Assembly (NCBI GenBank): GCA_013204045.1
Contig: JABMOQ010000170.1
Coordinates: 1-43,765 of the forward strand
From: Rhodospirillaceae bacterium
GTDB lineage: Bacteria > Pseudomonadota > Alphaproteobacteria > Rhodospirillales > JABHCV01
Reading direction: 5' to 3'
Length of the DNA: 43,765 nt
Shown: positions 17,507-25,835 of the stretch, piece after piece
Layout of the letters: every line of letters begins with the position of its first letter
How positions within the stretch are numbered: position 1 is the stretch's first letter
Made by a program: the position numbers and the translations under genes
The notes under the pieces: generated by a model
Seen by the model: only the letters and a program-made list of their open reading frames with translations
Databases searched by the model: none
What the model was told of the DNA's origin: nothing

Positions 17507-18216
17507 TTGCGGGCCGCGGCGATAAAGGCAGCGAAAATTTTGCCGTCGCCGTCGTTGATGAGAAATTCAGGATGCCACTGCACACCTAGGCAGAAGCGGT
17601 AGCCCGGCGCTTCGATGCCTTCGAAAACGCCGTCGGGGGCGGTGGCGTTGACAATTACGCCTTCCGGTTCGTCCAGGGCTGCCTGATGATGGGCGCTATT
17701 CACGGCCAGGGTCTCGGCGCCGACGATTTTGTCCAGCAGGGTGCCGGATTTAATGGTCACATCATGCCCGGCCTCGTCGCGGGGATTGGGCTGTTCGTGG
17801 GCGAGGGCATCGCTGACCGTATCGGGGATATGCTGGATCAGTTTGCCACCCAGCACCACGTGCAGAAGTTGCTGGCCGCCGCAGATGCCAAGGACAGGCA
17901 TATCGCGGGCCAGGGCGCCTTTGGTCATGGCCCGTTCGAATCCTGTGCGCCGGTCCTTGGTTTTGACCGTTTCATGGCGTTTCCCTTCACCGAACAGGGA
18001 CGGGTCAACATCGAAGTTGCCGCCGGTCACCAGCAGACCGTCGATCAGGTCCAGATATTCCTCTGTCAGGGCTGTTTCGTGGGGCAGCGCCAACGGCACG
18101 CCACCGGCTTGGGCTACGGCGGCGGCGTAATTTTCACGCACCGCGTACCACGGAAATTTTGAATAGCCGCCAGCTTCTTCCGAATCCAGCGTAATGCCAA
18201 TGACAGGTTTGCTCAT
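17503..18216 (-). CDS. Class I glutamine amidotransferase-like protein (peptidase C26, PuuD-like)
   Basis: The 237-residue protein resembles gamma-glutamyl-gamma-aminobutyrate hydrolases. The nucleophile Cys is in VLGICGGQQLLHV and the catalytic His is in GVQWHPEFL. LLVTGGNFDVDPSLFGE is typical of the C26 family. These enzymes cleave gamma-glutamyl amide bonds in the cytoplasm. No putrescine-pathway genes are nearby, so the substrate is open. No ribosome-binding site is seen, and the predicted promoter would give a nearly leaderless transcript. It leads the operon with rluB and rsmD. Confidence 0.85.
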   Translation of the reverse strand: MSKPVIGITLDSEEAGGYSKFPWYAVRENYAAAVAQAGGVPLALPHETALTEEYLDLIDGLLVTGGNFDVDPSLFGEGKRHETVKTKDRRTGFERAMTKGALARDMPVLGICGGQQLLHVVLGGKLIQHIPDTVSDALAHEQPNPRDEAGHDVTIKSGTLLDKIVGAETLAVNSAHHQAALDEPEGVIVNATAPDGVFEGIEAPGYRFCLGVQWHPEFLINDGDGKIFAAFIAAARK

Positions 18217-18224
18217 AAGGGCGG

Positions 18225-18253
18225 AGATTAGGGGGCTTCACCCTAATCGGCAA
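18225..18253 (-). promoter_or_regulatory. Predicted promoter with an inverted repeat spanning the -10 box and spacer, upstream of the amidotransferase
   Basis: On the minus strand TTGCCG (18253-18248) and TAATCT (18230-18225) are 17 bp apart. GATTAGGG (18226-18233) and CCCTAATC (18241-18248) are perfect 8-bp arms with a 7-bp spacer. They cover the -10 box and the promoter spacer. Transcription would start about 1-2 bases before the ATG at 18216. The box matches are moderate; the repeat is unambiguous. Confidence 0.4.
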
Positions 18254-18298
18254 GTCGTTCTCTTGACGCGGCGGTGCATTGAGTCCGATCATGGTGCC

Positions 18299-18760
18299 AT
18301 GAATGATGATAGCGAAAATGCCTATATGATTCAGGCCCTGGGTGAGGCCCAGATGGCGGCGCATAGGGGCGAGGTGCCGGTCGGTGCTGTTTTGGTCGAT
18401 GGGTTAAGCGGTCAGGTTCTGGCCCGTGCCGGCAATCAGACGGAAGAATTGAACGATCCCACGGCGCATGCCGAAATCCTGGTGATCCGCGAAGCTGCCG
18501 ATATCAAGAGCAACCCACGGCTGACCCATTGCGACCTGTATGTAACGCTGGAGCCCTGCGCCATGTGCGCCACGGCGATCTCGCTGGCCCGTATTCGCAG
18601 ACTATATTTCGGCGCCTATGATCCAAAAGGCGGCGGCGTCGATCATGGCCCGCGCATCTTCGAGCAGCCGACCTGCCATCACCGCCCGGAGGTCATCGGC
18701 GGCATGGAGGAAACGGCGGCTTCAGAGCTGTTAAAAGAATTTTTTAAAGGGCTGCGCTAA
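18299..18760 (+). CDS. tadA: tRNA-specific adenosine deaminase
   Basis: The 153-residue zinc enzyme makes inosine at the wobble base of tRNA-Arg(ACG). The zinc and proton-shuttle motif H57-A-E59 (NDPTAHAEI) and the P86-C87-x2-C90 motif (EPCAMC) are intact. The ATG at 18299 gives the usual family length; upstream in-frame codons from 18194 would read through the divergent promoter region. Its stop abuts the stop of the convergent DUF1244 gene, forming TAATTA. Confidence 0.94.
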   Translation: MNDDSENAYMIQALGEAQMAAHRGEVPVGAVLVDGLSGQVLARAGNQTEELNDPTAHAEILVIREAADIKSNPRLTHCDLYVTLEPCAMCATAISLARIRRLYFGAYDPKGGGVDHGPRIFEQPTCHHRPEVIGGMEETAASELLKEFFKGLR

Positions 18761-19081
18761 TTATTTGTTGTGACCGCTGATGTCTGCATGCAGCGGCTTG
18801 GTTTCCTCGAACAGGCGCTTTTGATCTTCCGAAGCGTCCTTCTGATATTTACCCTTCCAGTCTGCGTAGGGCATGCCGTAAACGGCTTCCAAGGCGTCAT
18901 CGTAGGTGGTGTCCAGGCCCTGTTCCTTGGCCGCCGCCAGATACCATTTTGACAGGCAGTTACGGCAAAACCCGGCCAAATTCATAATATCGATATTCTG
19001 GGCGTCGGTACGTTTCTGTAAATGCCCGATCAGGCCGCGAAAGGCGGCGGCTTCGATTTTTGTGCGTGTCTGCTCGTCCAT
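18761..19081 (-). CDS. DUF1244-family protein
   Basis: This 106-residue protein carries the DUF1244 signature NIDIMNLAGFCRNCLSKWY, with a Cys-x2-Cys pair inside. The family is small, all-helical and of unknown function. The ATG at 19081 gives the usual family start (MDEQT) with GAGGA about 10 bp upstream. An ATG at 19090 is too close to that site. It follows purD on the same strand after 24 bp and is probably cotranscribed. Confidence 0.85.
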   Translation of the reverse strand: MDEQTRTKIEAAAFRGLIGHLQKRTDAQNIDIMNLAGFCRNCLSKWYLAAAKEQGLDTTYDDALEAVYGMPYADWKGKYQKDASEDQKRLFEETKPLHADISGHNK

Positions 19082-19105
19082 GTTTTGCATGTCCTCGTCT
19101 TAAAA

Positions 19106-20377
19106 TCAGCGATTGATGGCCCGCCAGCCGATATCGGTGCGGTTAAAGCCTTTTGTCCACGTGATTTTATCGATCGCTTTGTAGGCCAGTTTCTGGGCCT
19201 CGGCAACGGTCTTGGCTTGGGCCGCAATGCCGAGGACCCGGCCACCGTTGGCCAGCAACCGGCCGTCCTCTTCCTGTGTTCCGGCATGGAAGACAACGAC
19301 ACCGTCCAGCTTTTCGGCCTTATCGACACCTTTAATCTCGGAGCCTTTATCATAACGTCCCGGATAGCCTTCGGCGGCCATAACGACAACCAGAGTTGCC
19401 GCGTTGTGCCACGCCAATTCAGTTTTTTTCAAATTACCGCGGGCACTGTCCAGCAGGGCATCCAGGATATCCGATTTCAATGCCAACATTAGCGCCTGAC
19501 ACTCCGGGTCGCCGAAACGGACATTGTATTCGATCAGCTTCGGGCCATCTTCGGTGATCATCAGGCCGGCAAACAACACGCCCTTGTAGGGCATGCCCTC
19601 GGCACTCATGGCCTTGATGGTCGGCTTGATGATTTCATCCATAATGCGTTTCGACATGGCATCATCGATGATCGGGGCCGGGGTATAGGCCCCCATACCG
19701 CCCGTATTGGGGCCTTCATCGCCATCAAAGGCGGCCTTGTGGTCCTGGGCCGAACGCATGGCTAAGGCGGTTTCGCCATCGACGAGTACGAAGAAGCTGG
19801 CTTCCTCACCTTCGAGGAATTCCTCGATCACCACTTCGGCACCGGAACTGCCGAAGGCACGTTCGGTCATGATGTGATCAATGGCGGCGTAGGCTTCGTT
19901 CTTGTTGCAGCAGATGATGACGCCCTTGCCGGCGGCCAGTCCGTCAGCCTTGACGACGATCGGCGCTTGATGGCGCAGGATAAATTCCTTGGCCGCATCC
20001 GGCTCGTTAAACCTGCCGTAGTCGGCGGTTGGAATATTGTGGCGCGCGCACAGGTCCTTCATAAAGCCCTTGGACCCTTCCAGCGCCGCCGCCGCCGCAC
20101 TGGGGCCAAAAGCCTTGATTCCGGCATCCTCCAGCTTATCCACTAACCCGGCGACCAGGGGCGCTTCCGGGCCAACGACGACCAAATCGATGGCATTGGA
20201 AGTGGCGAATTCAACAATGTCATCTATATGGTCAGCAACAATGTCGACGTTGACAGCTATCCGGCTGGTGCCGGCATTACCAGGCGCGCAATACAACTTG
20301 GTGCACTTGGGTGATTTGGCAATCGCCCAACACAGTGCGTGCTCGCGTCCTCCGGAGCCGACAACCAGTATATTCAT
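19106..20377 (-). CDS. purD: Phosphoribosylamine-glycine ligase (GAR synthetase)
   Basis: The 423-residue ATP-grasp enzyme carries out the second step of purine synthesis. The N-terminal motif NILVVGSGGREHAL is diagnostic. IVVKADGLAAGKGVI is the ATP-binding loop, and GGMGAYTPAP and EYNVRFGDPECQ are the conserved catalytic segments. The ATG at 20377 has AAGGA about 11 bp upstream; an earlier TTG at 20386 adds three residues. It is divergent from xseA across 78 bp that must hold both promoters, in which I see no clear motif. Confidence 0.97.
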   Translation of the reverse strand: MNILVVGSGGREHALCWAIAKSPKCTKLYCAPGNAGTSRIAVNVDIVADHIDDIVEFATSNAIDLVVVGPEAPLVAGLVDKLEDAGIKAFGPSAAAAALEGSKGFMKDLCARHNIPTADYGRFNEPDAAKEFILRHQAPIVVKADGLAAGKGVIICCNKNEAYAAIDHIMTERAFGSSGAEVVIEEFLEGEEASFFVLVDGETALAMRSAQDHKAAFDGDEGPNTGGMGAYTPAPIIDDAMSKRIMDEIIKPTIKAMSAEGMPYKGVLFAGLMITEDGPKLIEYNVRFGDPECQALMLALKSDILDALLDSARGNLKKTELAWHNAATLVVVMAAEGYPGRYDKGSEIKGVDKAEKLDGVVVFHAGTQEEDGRLLANGGRVLGIAAQAKTVAEAQKLAYKAIDKITWTKGFNRTDIGWRAINR

Positions 20378-20455
20378 GGGGTTCAATATCCTTGGTTTGT
20401 TTTGGGGCGTAACTGGCGTTTGCGCCTTTAATGACTAACATACATACTATCGACC

Positions 20456-21880
20456 ATGACTGAAAAGCCAACCCTTGAAGAATCCGGCGATATTCTTCCG
20501 ATTTTAAGCGTCGGTGAAATTTCCAACGCCCTGAAACGAACCCTGGAAGGGGCATTTCCCCTGATTCGGGTGCGCGGCGAGATTACCGGCTTTAAGCGCG
20601 CACCGTCTGGACATTTTTATTTCAGGTTAAAAGACGATGATGCGGTGCTCGACGGCGTCTGCTGGCGCGGCACCGCAGAGCGCCTGAGCCTAAATCCACA
20701 AGATGGCATGGAAGTCGTGGCGACGGGGCGGATTACGGCTTACGCCGGTCGCTCCACCTACCAGATCGTCGTCGACAGGATGGAGTTGGCGGGCGAGGGG
20801 GCGCTGCTGAAACTGCTTGAGGAGCGGCGCAGGAAGCTCGCCGAAGAGGGCCTGTTCGATCTGGATAAGAAACGCGAGTTGCCGTATTTGCCGAAGGTCA
20901 TCGGTGTTGTCAGTTCACCGACCGGGGCGGTCATCCGCGACATTCTGCATCGACTGGACGATCGATTTCCCAGCCATGTCCTGTTATGGCCGGTGCTGGT
21001 CCAGGGCGCGGCGGCGGCAGATCAGATTGCGGCGGCCATCAAGGGCTTCAATAAACTGAAACCCGGCGGGGTGGTGCCGAAACCCGATGTGCTGATCGTG
21101 GCGCGCGGCGGCGGCAGTCTGGAAGATTTAATGGCATTCAACGAAGAAAGTGTGGTGCGCGCCGCTGCCGCCAGCCGTATTCCGCTGATATCGGCGGTCG
21201 GCCACGAAACCGATACGACCCTGATCGATTACGCCGCCGATGTGCGCGCTCCGACACCGACGGCCGCCGCCGAGATGGCGGTACCGGTGCGGGATGATTT
21301 GCTGGCCCAGGTGGCAAATAACGGCGCCCGGCTCCATGCCGCGATCAGGCGAAATCTGGGCGATGGCCGCCTCCAGGTGCGGGGACTGGCACGGGGGTTG
21401 CCTAATTTACGCCGTGTGATTGAAGATTCCTCCCAGCGCCTCGACGACTGGGCCGAACGGCTGGGCCACGGCCTGCACGGGGGGCTCGGCAGTCGTCGCG
21501 CCCGGTTGGCCGCCGCCGCCTTGCCCAGCCCGGCCCGGCGGATTGATCATGCCGGTGCCCTGCTGGTCGCTGAAATACGTTCTCTGTCGAAAGCGGGGCG
21601 ACGGCTGGTTGCCGACCACCGAACCCGACTGGCGCACATGGGCGCGTTGCTCGATAGTTTTTCCTATGAACGGGTGCTCGACCGTGGTTTCGCGTTGGTT
21701 CGGGACTCGGGCGGTGTTCCCGTCCTTTCTGCCGCAAAGATTAAAGCAGGTATGGGGCTGGGCATTCGTTTCCATGACGGCGAAGTGGCGGTTACCGCTT
21801 CCGGAAAGTTGCCGGCAAAATCAAAAAAGAAAAAAACCACGGCGCCGAAAGGTGGTGGTGCACAAGGAAGCTTGCTGTGA
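20456..21880 (+). CDS. xseA: Exodeoxyribonuclease VII large subunit
   Basis: The 474-residue protein has an N-terminal OB-fold (VGEISNALKRTLEGAFPLIRV, then APSGHFYFRLKDD) and the nuclease domain with GVVSSPTGAVIRDIL, ARGGGSLEDLMAFN and GHETDTTLIDYAADVRAPTPTAAAE. It degrades single-stranded DNA together with XseB, which is not in the window. The C-terminal tail is Lys-rich (KSKKKKTTAPKGGG). Its TGA overlaps the GTG start of the next gene. Confidence 0.96.
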   Translation: MTEKPTLEESGDILPILSVGEISNALKRTLEGAFPLIRVRGEITGFKRAPSGHFYFRLKDDDAVLDGVCWRGTAERLSLNPQDGMEVVATGRITAYAGRSTYQIVVDRMELAGEGALLKLLEERRRKLAEEGLFDLDKKRELPYLPKVIGVVSSPTGAVIRDILHRLDDRFPSHVLLWPVLVQGAAAADQIAAAIKGFNKLKPGGVVPKPDVLIVARGGGSLEDLMAFNEESVVRAAAASRIPLISAVGHETDTTLIDYAADVRAPTPTAAAEMAVPVRDDLLAQVANNGARLHAAIRRNLGDGRLQVRGLARGLPNLRRVIEDSSQRLDDWAERLGHGLHGGLGSRRARLAAAALPSPARRIDHAGALLVAEIRSLSKAGRRLVADHRTRLAHMGALLDSFSYERVLDRGFALVRDSGGVPVLSAAKIKAGMGLGIRFHDGEVAVTASGKLPAKSKKKKTTAPKGGGAQGSLL

Positions 21881-22698
21881 TTGGTCGATGGTTCGGATTA
21901 TTAGCAGTCAGTGTATTGATGGCAGGGCCGGCGACGGCAGGCGGATTGTTGCTGGAAGGAGATTTAGTGCAAGGTGGCCTGGTCATCGGACGCGCCGACG
22001 CGGGCAGCAAGGTATCCATCGATGGAAGCAGCTTGCCGGTCACGGATGGCGGGGTCTTCCTGATCGGTTTTGGCCGGGATGCCAATGCGCGGAGCATCCT
22101 TACCGTTACCGGAGCGGACGGGACCACGGAAACGCGGGAACTGGCCGTCCGTTCCCGTGAGTACAAGGTGCAACGCATCGATGGCCTGCCGGAGAACAAA
22201 GTAACGCCAAAACCTGAAGATATTGCCCACATTCAGGCCGATAACGCCCGCATTGGGGAAGCGCGTGGTCGCAAGACTCTCGATCCTTATTTCATGTCCG
22301 GCTTTGGCTGGCCGGTCACCGGCCCCGTATCAGGCGTGTTCGGATCGTTGCGCATCCTTAACGGCAAACCCAAAAACCCCCACAATGGAACCGACATCGC
22401 CGCCCCACAAGGAACATTGATCGTGGCACCGGCCGATGCCGTCGTCGCCCTGGCCGCCGGCGATATGTTCTATACCGGCATGACGGTGATGCTCGATCAC
22501 GGCCTTGGCCTGAACAGCGTCTACGCCCACATGAGTGAGATTATGGTTGCCGAAGGGGCGACGATCACGAAGGGAACGGCCATAGGCAAGGTCGGAAAAA
22601 CCGGGCGGGTGACAGGCCCGCATTTGCATTGGGGAGTAACGTTGGGGCGCACTCATCTGGACCCGGCGCTGCTCGCCGGCACCATGCCGAACGGCTGA
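21877..22698 (+). CDS. Exported M23-family metallopeptidase
   Basis: The 273-residue protein has an N-terminal signal peptide ending near GPATAGG. About 120 residues follow that resemble an Ig-like or beta-sandwich segment (GGLVIGRADAGSKVSIDG). The M23 domain has zinc ligands H169-x3-D173 (HNGTDIA) and the H249-x-H251 pair (HLHW). All residues needed for peptidoglycan endopeptidase activity are there. Translation starts at a GTG overlapping the xseA stop, so it is coupled to xseA. Its stop and that of lpxL abut as TGATCA. Confidence 0.88.
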   Translation: MIGRWFGLLAVSVLMAGPATAGGLLLEGDLVQGGLVIGRADAGSKVSIDGSSLPVTDGGVFLIGFGRDANARSILTVTGADGTTETRELAVRSREYKVQRIDGLPENKVTPKPEDIAHIQADNARIGEARGRKTLDPYFMSGFGWPVTGPVSGVFGSLRILNGKPKNPHNGTDIAAPQGTLIVAPADAVVALAAGDMFYTGMTVMLDHGLGLNSVYAHMSEIMVAEGATITKGTAIGKVGKTGRVTGPHLHWGVTLGRTHLDPALLAGTMPNG

Positions 22699-23583
22699 TC
22701 AATCAGGCCAGCGATTGTGCAGCCACAGCCATTGTTCCGGGCGCTCGCGGATCCATTCTTCAAGAATGTCGTTAACCTTGGCCGTGATCGTAGCGATGTC
22801 GGCATGGCGGTCGCCACTCGGCGTGATTTCCAGAGGCGGGAAATAGGTAACCCGGAAACGGCATCCGGAAAGCCGCTCGATTTTCCCCGGCACCACCGGA
22901 CAATCATATTTCAGGGCGAACTGCGCCAATGCCGGGGCGGTCATGGCGTCACGCCCGAAAAATGGCACGGCAATACCGTCATTCATTTTCTGATCGACCA
23001 GCATGCCCAGATGTCCGCCTTCACTCAGCAGCTTGATGGCTTGCCTGGCTCCCTTCGAACCTTTGGGGATTAACTCTCCCTCGCCCAACTGCCGCCTGTT
23101 GAACAGGCCTTTGACGTACGGGTTGTTGGGAGTCCTGTAAACGATGTGGAGGGGGATGCCGTTGCGGACGATGCCGAGCTGAGGCACTTCCCAGTTGGCC
23201 AGGTGGCCGGAAAAGAAAATGCCCGGTTTGCCGTCATCGCGCAGACGTTCAATGTTTTCAACGCCGATCAGTTCAACCTCTGCCCCTTGGCCTTCGAAGC
23301 GCAACCGATCACGTAACGGGTATTCGATGAAGGTGCGGCCCAGGTTATCCCACATGGCACGGACGATGGTTTCGATTTCATTATTACTCTTTTCCGGAAA
23401 GGCCCTTTTAAGGTTGTGGCGTGCCCTTTCCGTGACGCCCAGGTGCGGCCCAAGGGAGCGCCCCAGCCAGCCGCCGAATCCGGATGCCATGCCAAGGGGA
23501 AGCAACCGGATCAAAATGAAGAATATGTGACCGGCGAGTCCCTGAAGGGGGTGGATGATGTGATCGCGAAAATTAAGCGCCAT
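22699..23583 (-). CDS. lpxL: Lipid A biosynthesis lauroyl/myristoyl acyltransferase, LpxL/HtrB family
   Basis: The 294-residue inner-membrane enzyme adds secondary acyl chains to Kdo-lipid A. The catalytic motif H-x4-E is in FSGHLANWEVPQ, followed by YRTPNNPYV and GMLVDQKMNDGIAVPFFG, typical of the family. The N-terminus contains a hydrophobic anchor (GHIFFILIRLLPLGMASGFGG). The ATG at 23583 sits inside the end of lpxK (11-bp overlap) with AAGG upstream. A start at 23667 would lie well inside lpxK and is unlikely. LpxL versus LpxM cannot be told apart. Confidence 0.88.
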   Translation of the reverse strand: MALNFRDHIIHPLQGLAGHIFFILIRLLPLGMASGFGGWLGRSLGPHLGVTERARHNLKRAFPEKSNNEIETIVRAMWDNLGRTFIEYPLRDRLRFEGQGAEVELIGVENIERLRDDGKPGIFFSGHLANWEVPQLGIVRNGIPLHIVYRTPNNPYVKGLFNRRQLGEGELIPKGSKGARQAIKLLSEGGHLGMLVDQKMNDGIAVPFFGRDAMTAPALAQFALKYDCPVVPGKIERLSGCRFRVTYFPPLEITPSGDRHADIATITAKVNDILEEWIRERPEQWLWLHNRWPD

Positions 23584-24565
23584 GACCGGCGACCTTTTCA
23601 AGCAGCCTCGCGATGGCGGCTTCATCTTGCCAGACGATGGCGGCCCGAACCGGGGTAACTTTTTCACGGAACGCGTCCGGCAGGCGCACCCAGTCTTTTT
23701 CTGTGGTCACCAACCGGGCGCCTGATTTTTCTGCTTCGCCGGTCAATCGGTGGGTATCATCCGTCCCGTAGGGGTGGTGATCGGGGAAGCTGTGGAAAGC
23801 CAGAACGTCGGCCCCGATTGTTCGTAGGGTCGCCAGAAACTTGTCGGGGCGGCCAATGCCGGCGAAGGCAACCACGGGCTTGCCGGACAATTGCCCGGCT
23901 TCTGCATCCGGCTCAAGACTGGCGTGAAGAATTGGCATTTTTGCTGCGTGCTTGAGAATTGTTTCGGCGGTGCCGGTTTCATCCTTGCCGATGATGACGA
24001 CGGCATGGGCGCGATTCAGCCCGGCGGCCACGGTTTCGCGCAACGGCCCGGCCGGAATGACCCGGCCATTTCCGAAACCATAGCCGCCGTCGACGACGAT
24101 CAGCGACAGATCCTTGGCCACGGCCGGGTTCTGGAATCCATCATCCATGACGATGGCGCTTGCCCCGGCACCGGCGGCGGCTTCGCAGCCGGGTCGCCGG
24201 TCGCTGGAAACCCATGTCGGTGCGATGGCCGACAGCAACAAAGGCTCGTCTCCAACATCCCGGAAGCCGTGATTTTGCGGATCTACCCGCAAGGTTCCCG
24301 GCTTGCCGCCACCGTAACCGCGACTCAGGAAATGGGGGGTGCCGCCCGCCTCTATCAGCCGCCGGACAATGGAAATGGCGATCGGTGTTTTACCGGCGCC
24401 ACCGGCAACAAGGTTGCCGACGCAGATGACTGGCACGGCGGCTTTCCAGTGATTGCCTGTCATCATGCGGGTTTCGGTGACAAAACCATATATCCAGCCG
24501 AAAGGGGCCAGCATCATGGCGTTCAGTCCGCCGTGTCCCTGTCGCCAGAAATCAGGCGCCTTCAT
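23573..24565 (-). CDS. lpxK: Tetraacyldisaccharide 4'-kinase
   Basis: The 330-residue kinase phosphorylates the 4' position of the lipid A disaccharide precursor. The Walker A-like motif VGNLVAGGAGKTP and the segment MDDGFQN followed by VIPAGPLRE are diagnostic. I chose the ATG at 24565, which has AAGGTGAG upstream; a GTG at 24571 is close by. It overlaps waaA by 14 bp and lpxL by 11 bp, so the three are translated as a block. Confidence 0.94.
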   Translation of the reverse strand: MKAPDFWRQGHGGLNAMMLAPFGWIYGFVTETRMMTGNHWKAAVPVICVGNLVAGGAGKTPIAISIVRRLIEAGGTPHFLSRGYGGGKPGTLRVDPQNHGFRDVGDEPLLLSAIAPTWVSSDRRPGCEAAAGAGASAIVMDDGFQNPAVAKDLSLIVVDGGYGFGNGRVIPAGPLRETVAAGLNRAHAVVIIGKDETGTAETILKHAAKMPILHASLEPDAEAGQLSGKPVVAFAGIGRPDKFLATLRTIGADVLAFHSFPDHHPYGTDDTHRLTGEAEKSGARLVTTEKDWVRLPDAFREKVTPVRAAIVWQDEAAIARLLEKVAGHGA

Positions 24566-25835
24566 GATCACTCACCTTCGTCATGTATGGTTCGATCTCA
24601 GACATGACCGCATCCAGAACACCGGCCTCTGCCGTGGCCACACCAAGAGCGGCCCGGGCGAGTTGGCCGCGCGCTGCGTCGTCACTTAAAAGTCGCCCGA
24701 CGGCATCGGCCAGGGAGTTTTTATCGGTTACCTGTAGCGACGCCCCGGCGGTTATCAGTTTAGCCGAAATTTCGTCAAAATTGGCCATGTATGGCCCGGT
24801 AATGATGGCGCATTCCAGGCGCGCGGCCTCCAGCGGGTTCTGACCTCCCAGGGGCACCAGGGATTTGCCGATGAAAACGATCGGCGATAGGCGGTAAAAC
24901 AGGCCAAGTTCGCCAATGGTATCGGCGATATAGATGTCGGTATCCGCCGTCACCGGCTGTTTCGACGAACGCAGGGCGACGCTTAACCCTAACGATATCA
25001 GCTTATCGGCGATATCGCGTCCGCGCCCCGGATGACGCGGCACGATGATACTCAGCAGTCCCGGATGTTGTTTTTTCAGACGATCATGTGCGGTACCGAT
25101 AATCTGCTCCTCGCCGGCATGGGTGCTGGCGGCCAGCCACAGCGGCCTGCCGGCAAATATTTTACCGAGGGCTTCAAGCGCCTGCGTGTCGGCGGGCAGG
25201 GGCAGGGCGGCAAATTTAAGATTGCCAACGCATCTCGCAGTTTTGGCTCCCAGACTCTTCAGTCGCTCTGCATCGGCGGCAGATTGGCCCAGGCACAGGT
25301 CGAACCCTGAAAGAAGGGTTCGTATAAAGCCGGGAAAGCGCCGCCAACCTCTGAGCGAATTGGCTGAAATGCGACCGTTGATCAATATCATGGGAATTTT
25401 TCTTTGGGCCGGAACGCTGACAAGATTGGGCCAAAACTCGGATTCCGCCCACAGCACAAGATTCGGCCGCCAGTGATCCAGAAAACACCGAACATGGTCG
25501 TAACGATCGACGGGCACATACTGATGCATGGCCTTTTCCGGCAACCGTTCCTTCATCAGCGCCGCCGAAGAAATGGTCCCCGTCGTTACCAACACGTTCC
25601 ATGTTGGCTTGTCTTTGCGTAGTCGCTCGATCAGCGGCAGCATGGAAAGGGATTCGCCGACGCTTGCCCCGTGAATCCAAACCAGTGGGCCGTCTGGCCG
25701 GGGAATGCCGGCCCGGCCCAGTCGCTCGCCGAAGCGCTTGGCGTCTTCCTTGCCGTTCGCCATACGCCGGTTCAGGTAAAGCCGGATTAATGGCCAGCCG
25801 ATGGTGGTGACGGTTCTGTAAAGAGACAATATCAT
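24552..25835 (-). CDS. waaA: 3-deoxy-D-manno-octulosonic acid (Kdo) transferase
   Basis: The 427-residue GT30 glycosyltransferase joins Kdo to the lipid A precursor. WIHGASVGESLSMLPLIERL contains the catalytic Glu. LVTTGTISSA, LILINGRISANSLRGW and GGQNPLEAARLECAIITGPYMANF are conserved GT30 segments. An N-terminal hydrophobic anchor is visible. It starts in an ATGA overlap with the DUF374 gene. Whether it adds one or two Kdo residues is not evident. Confidence 0.95.
   Translation of the reverse strand: MILSLYRTVTTIGWPLIRLYLNRRMANGKEDAKRFGERLGRAGIPRPDGPLVWIHGASVGESLSMLPLIERLRKDKPTWNVLVTTGTISSAALMKERLPEKAMHQYVPVDRYDHVRCFLDHWRPNLVLWAESEFWPNLVSVPAQRKIPMILINGRISANSLRGWRRFPGFIRTLLSGFDLCLGQSAADAERLKSLGAKTARCVGNLKFAALPLPADTQALEALGKIFAGRPLWLAASTHAGEEQIIGTAHDRLKKQHPGLLSIIVPRHPGRGRDIADKLISLGLSVALRSSKQPVTADTDIYIADTIGELGLFYRLSPIVFIGKSLVPLGGQNPLEAARLECAIITGPYMANFDEISAKLITAGASLQVTDKNSLADAVGRLLSDDAARGQLARAALGVATAEAGVLDAVMSEIEPYMTKVSDHEGA

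Noticed and set aside
16646-17602. 318-residue open frame on the plus strand
   Set aside because: It lies antisense to rluB and parts of its neighbours. Those have clear S4, pseudouridine synthase and amidotransferase motifs.
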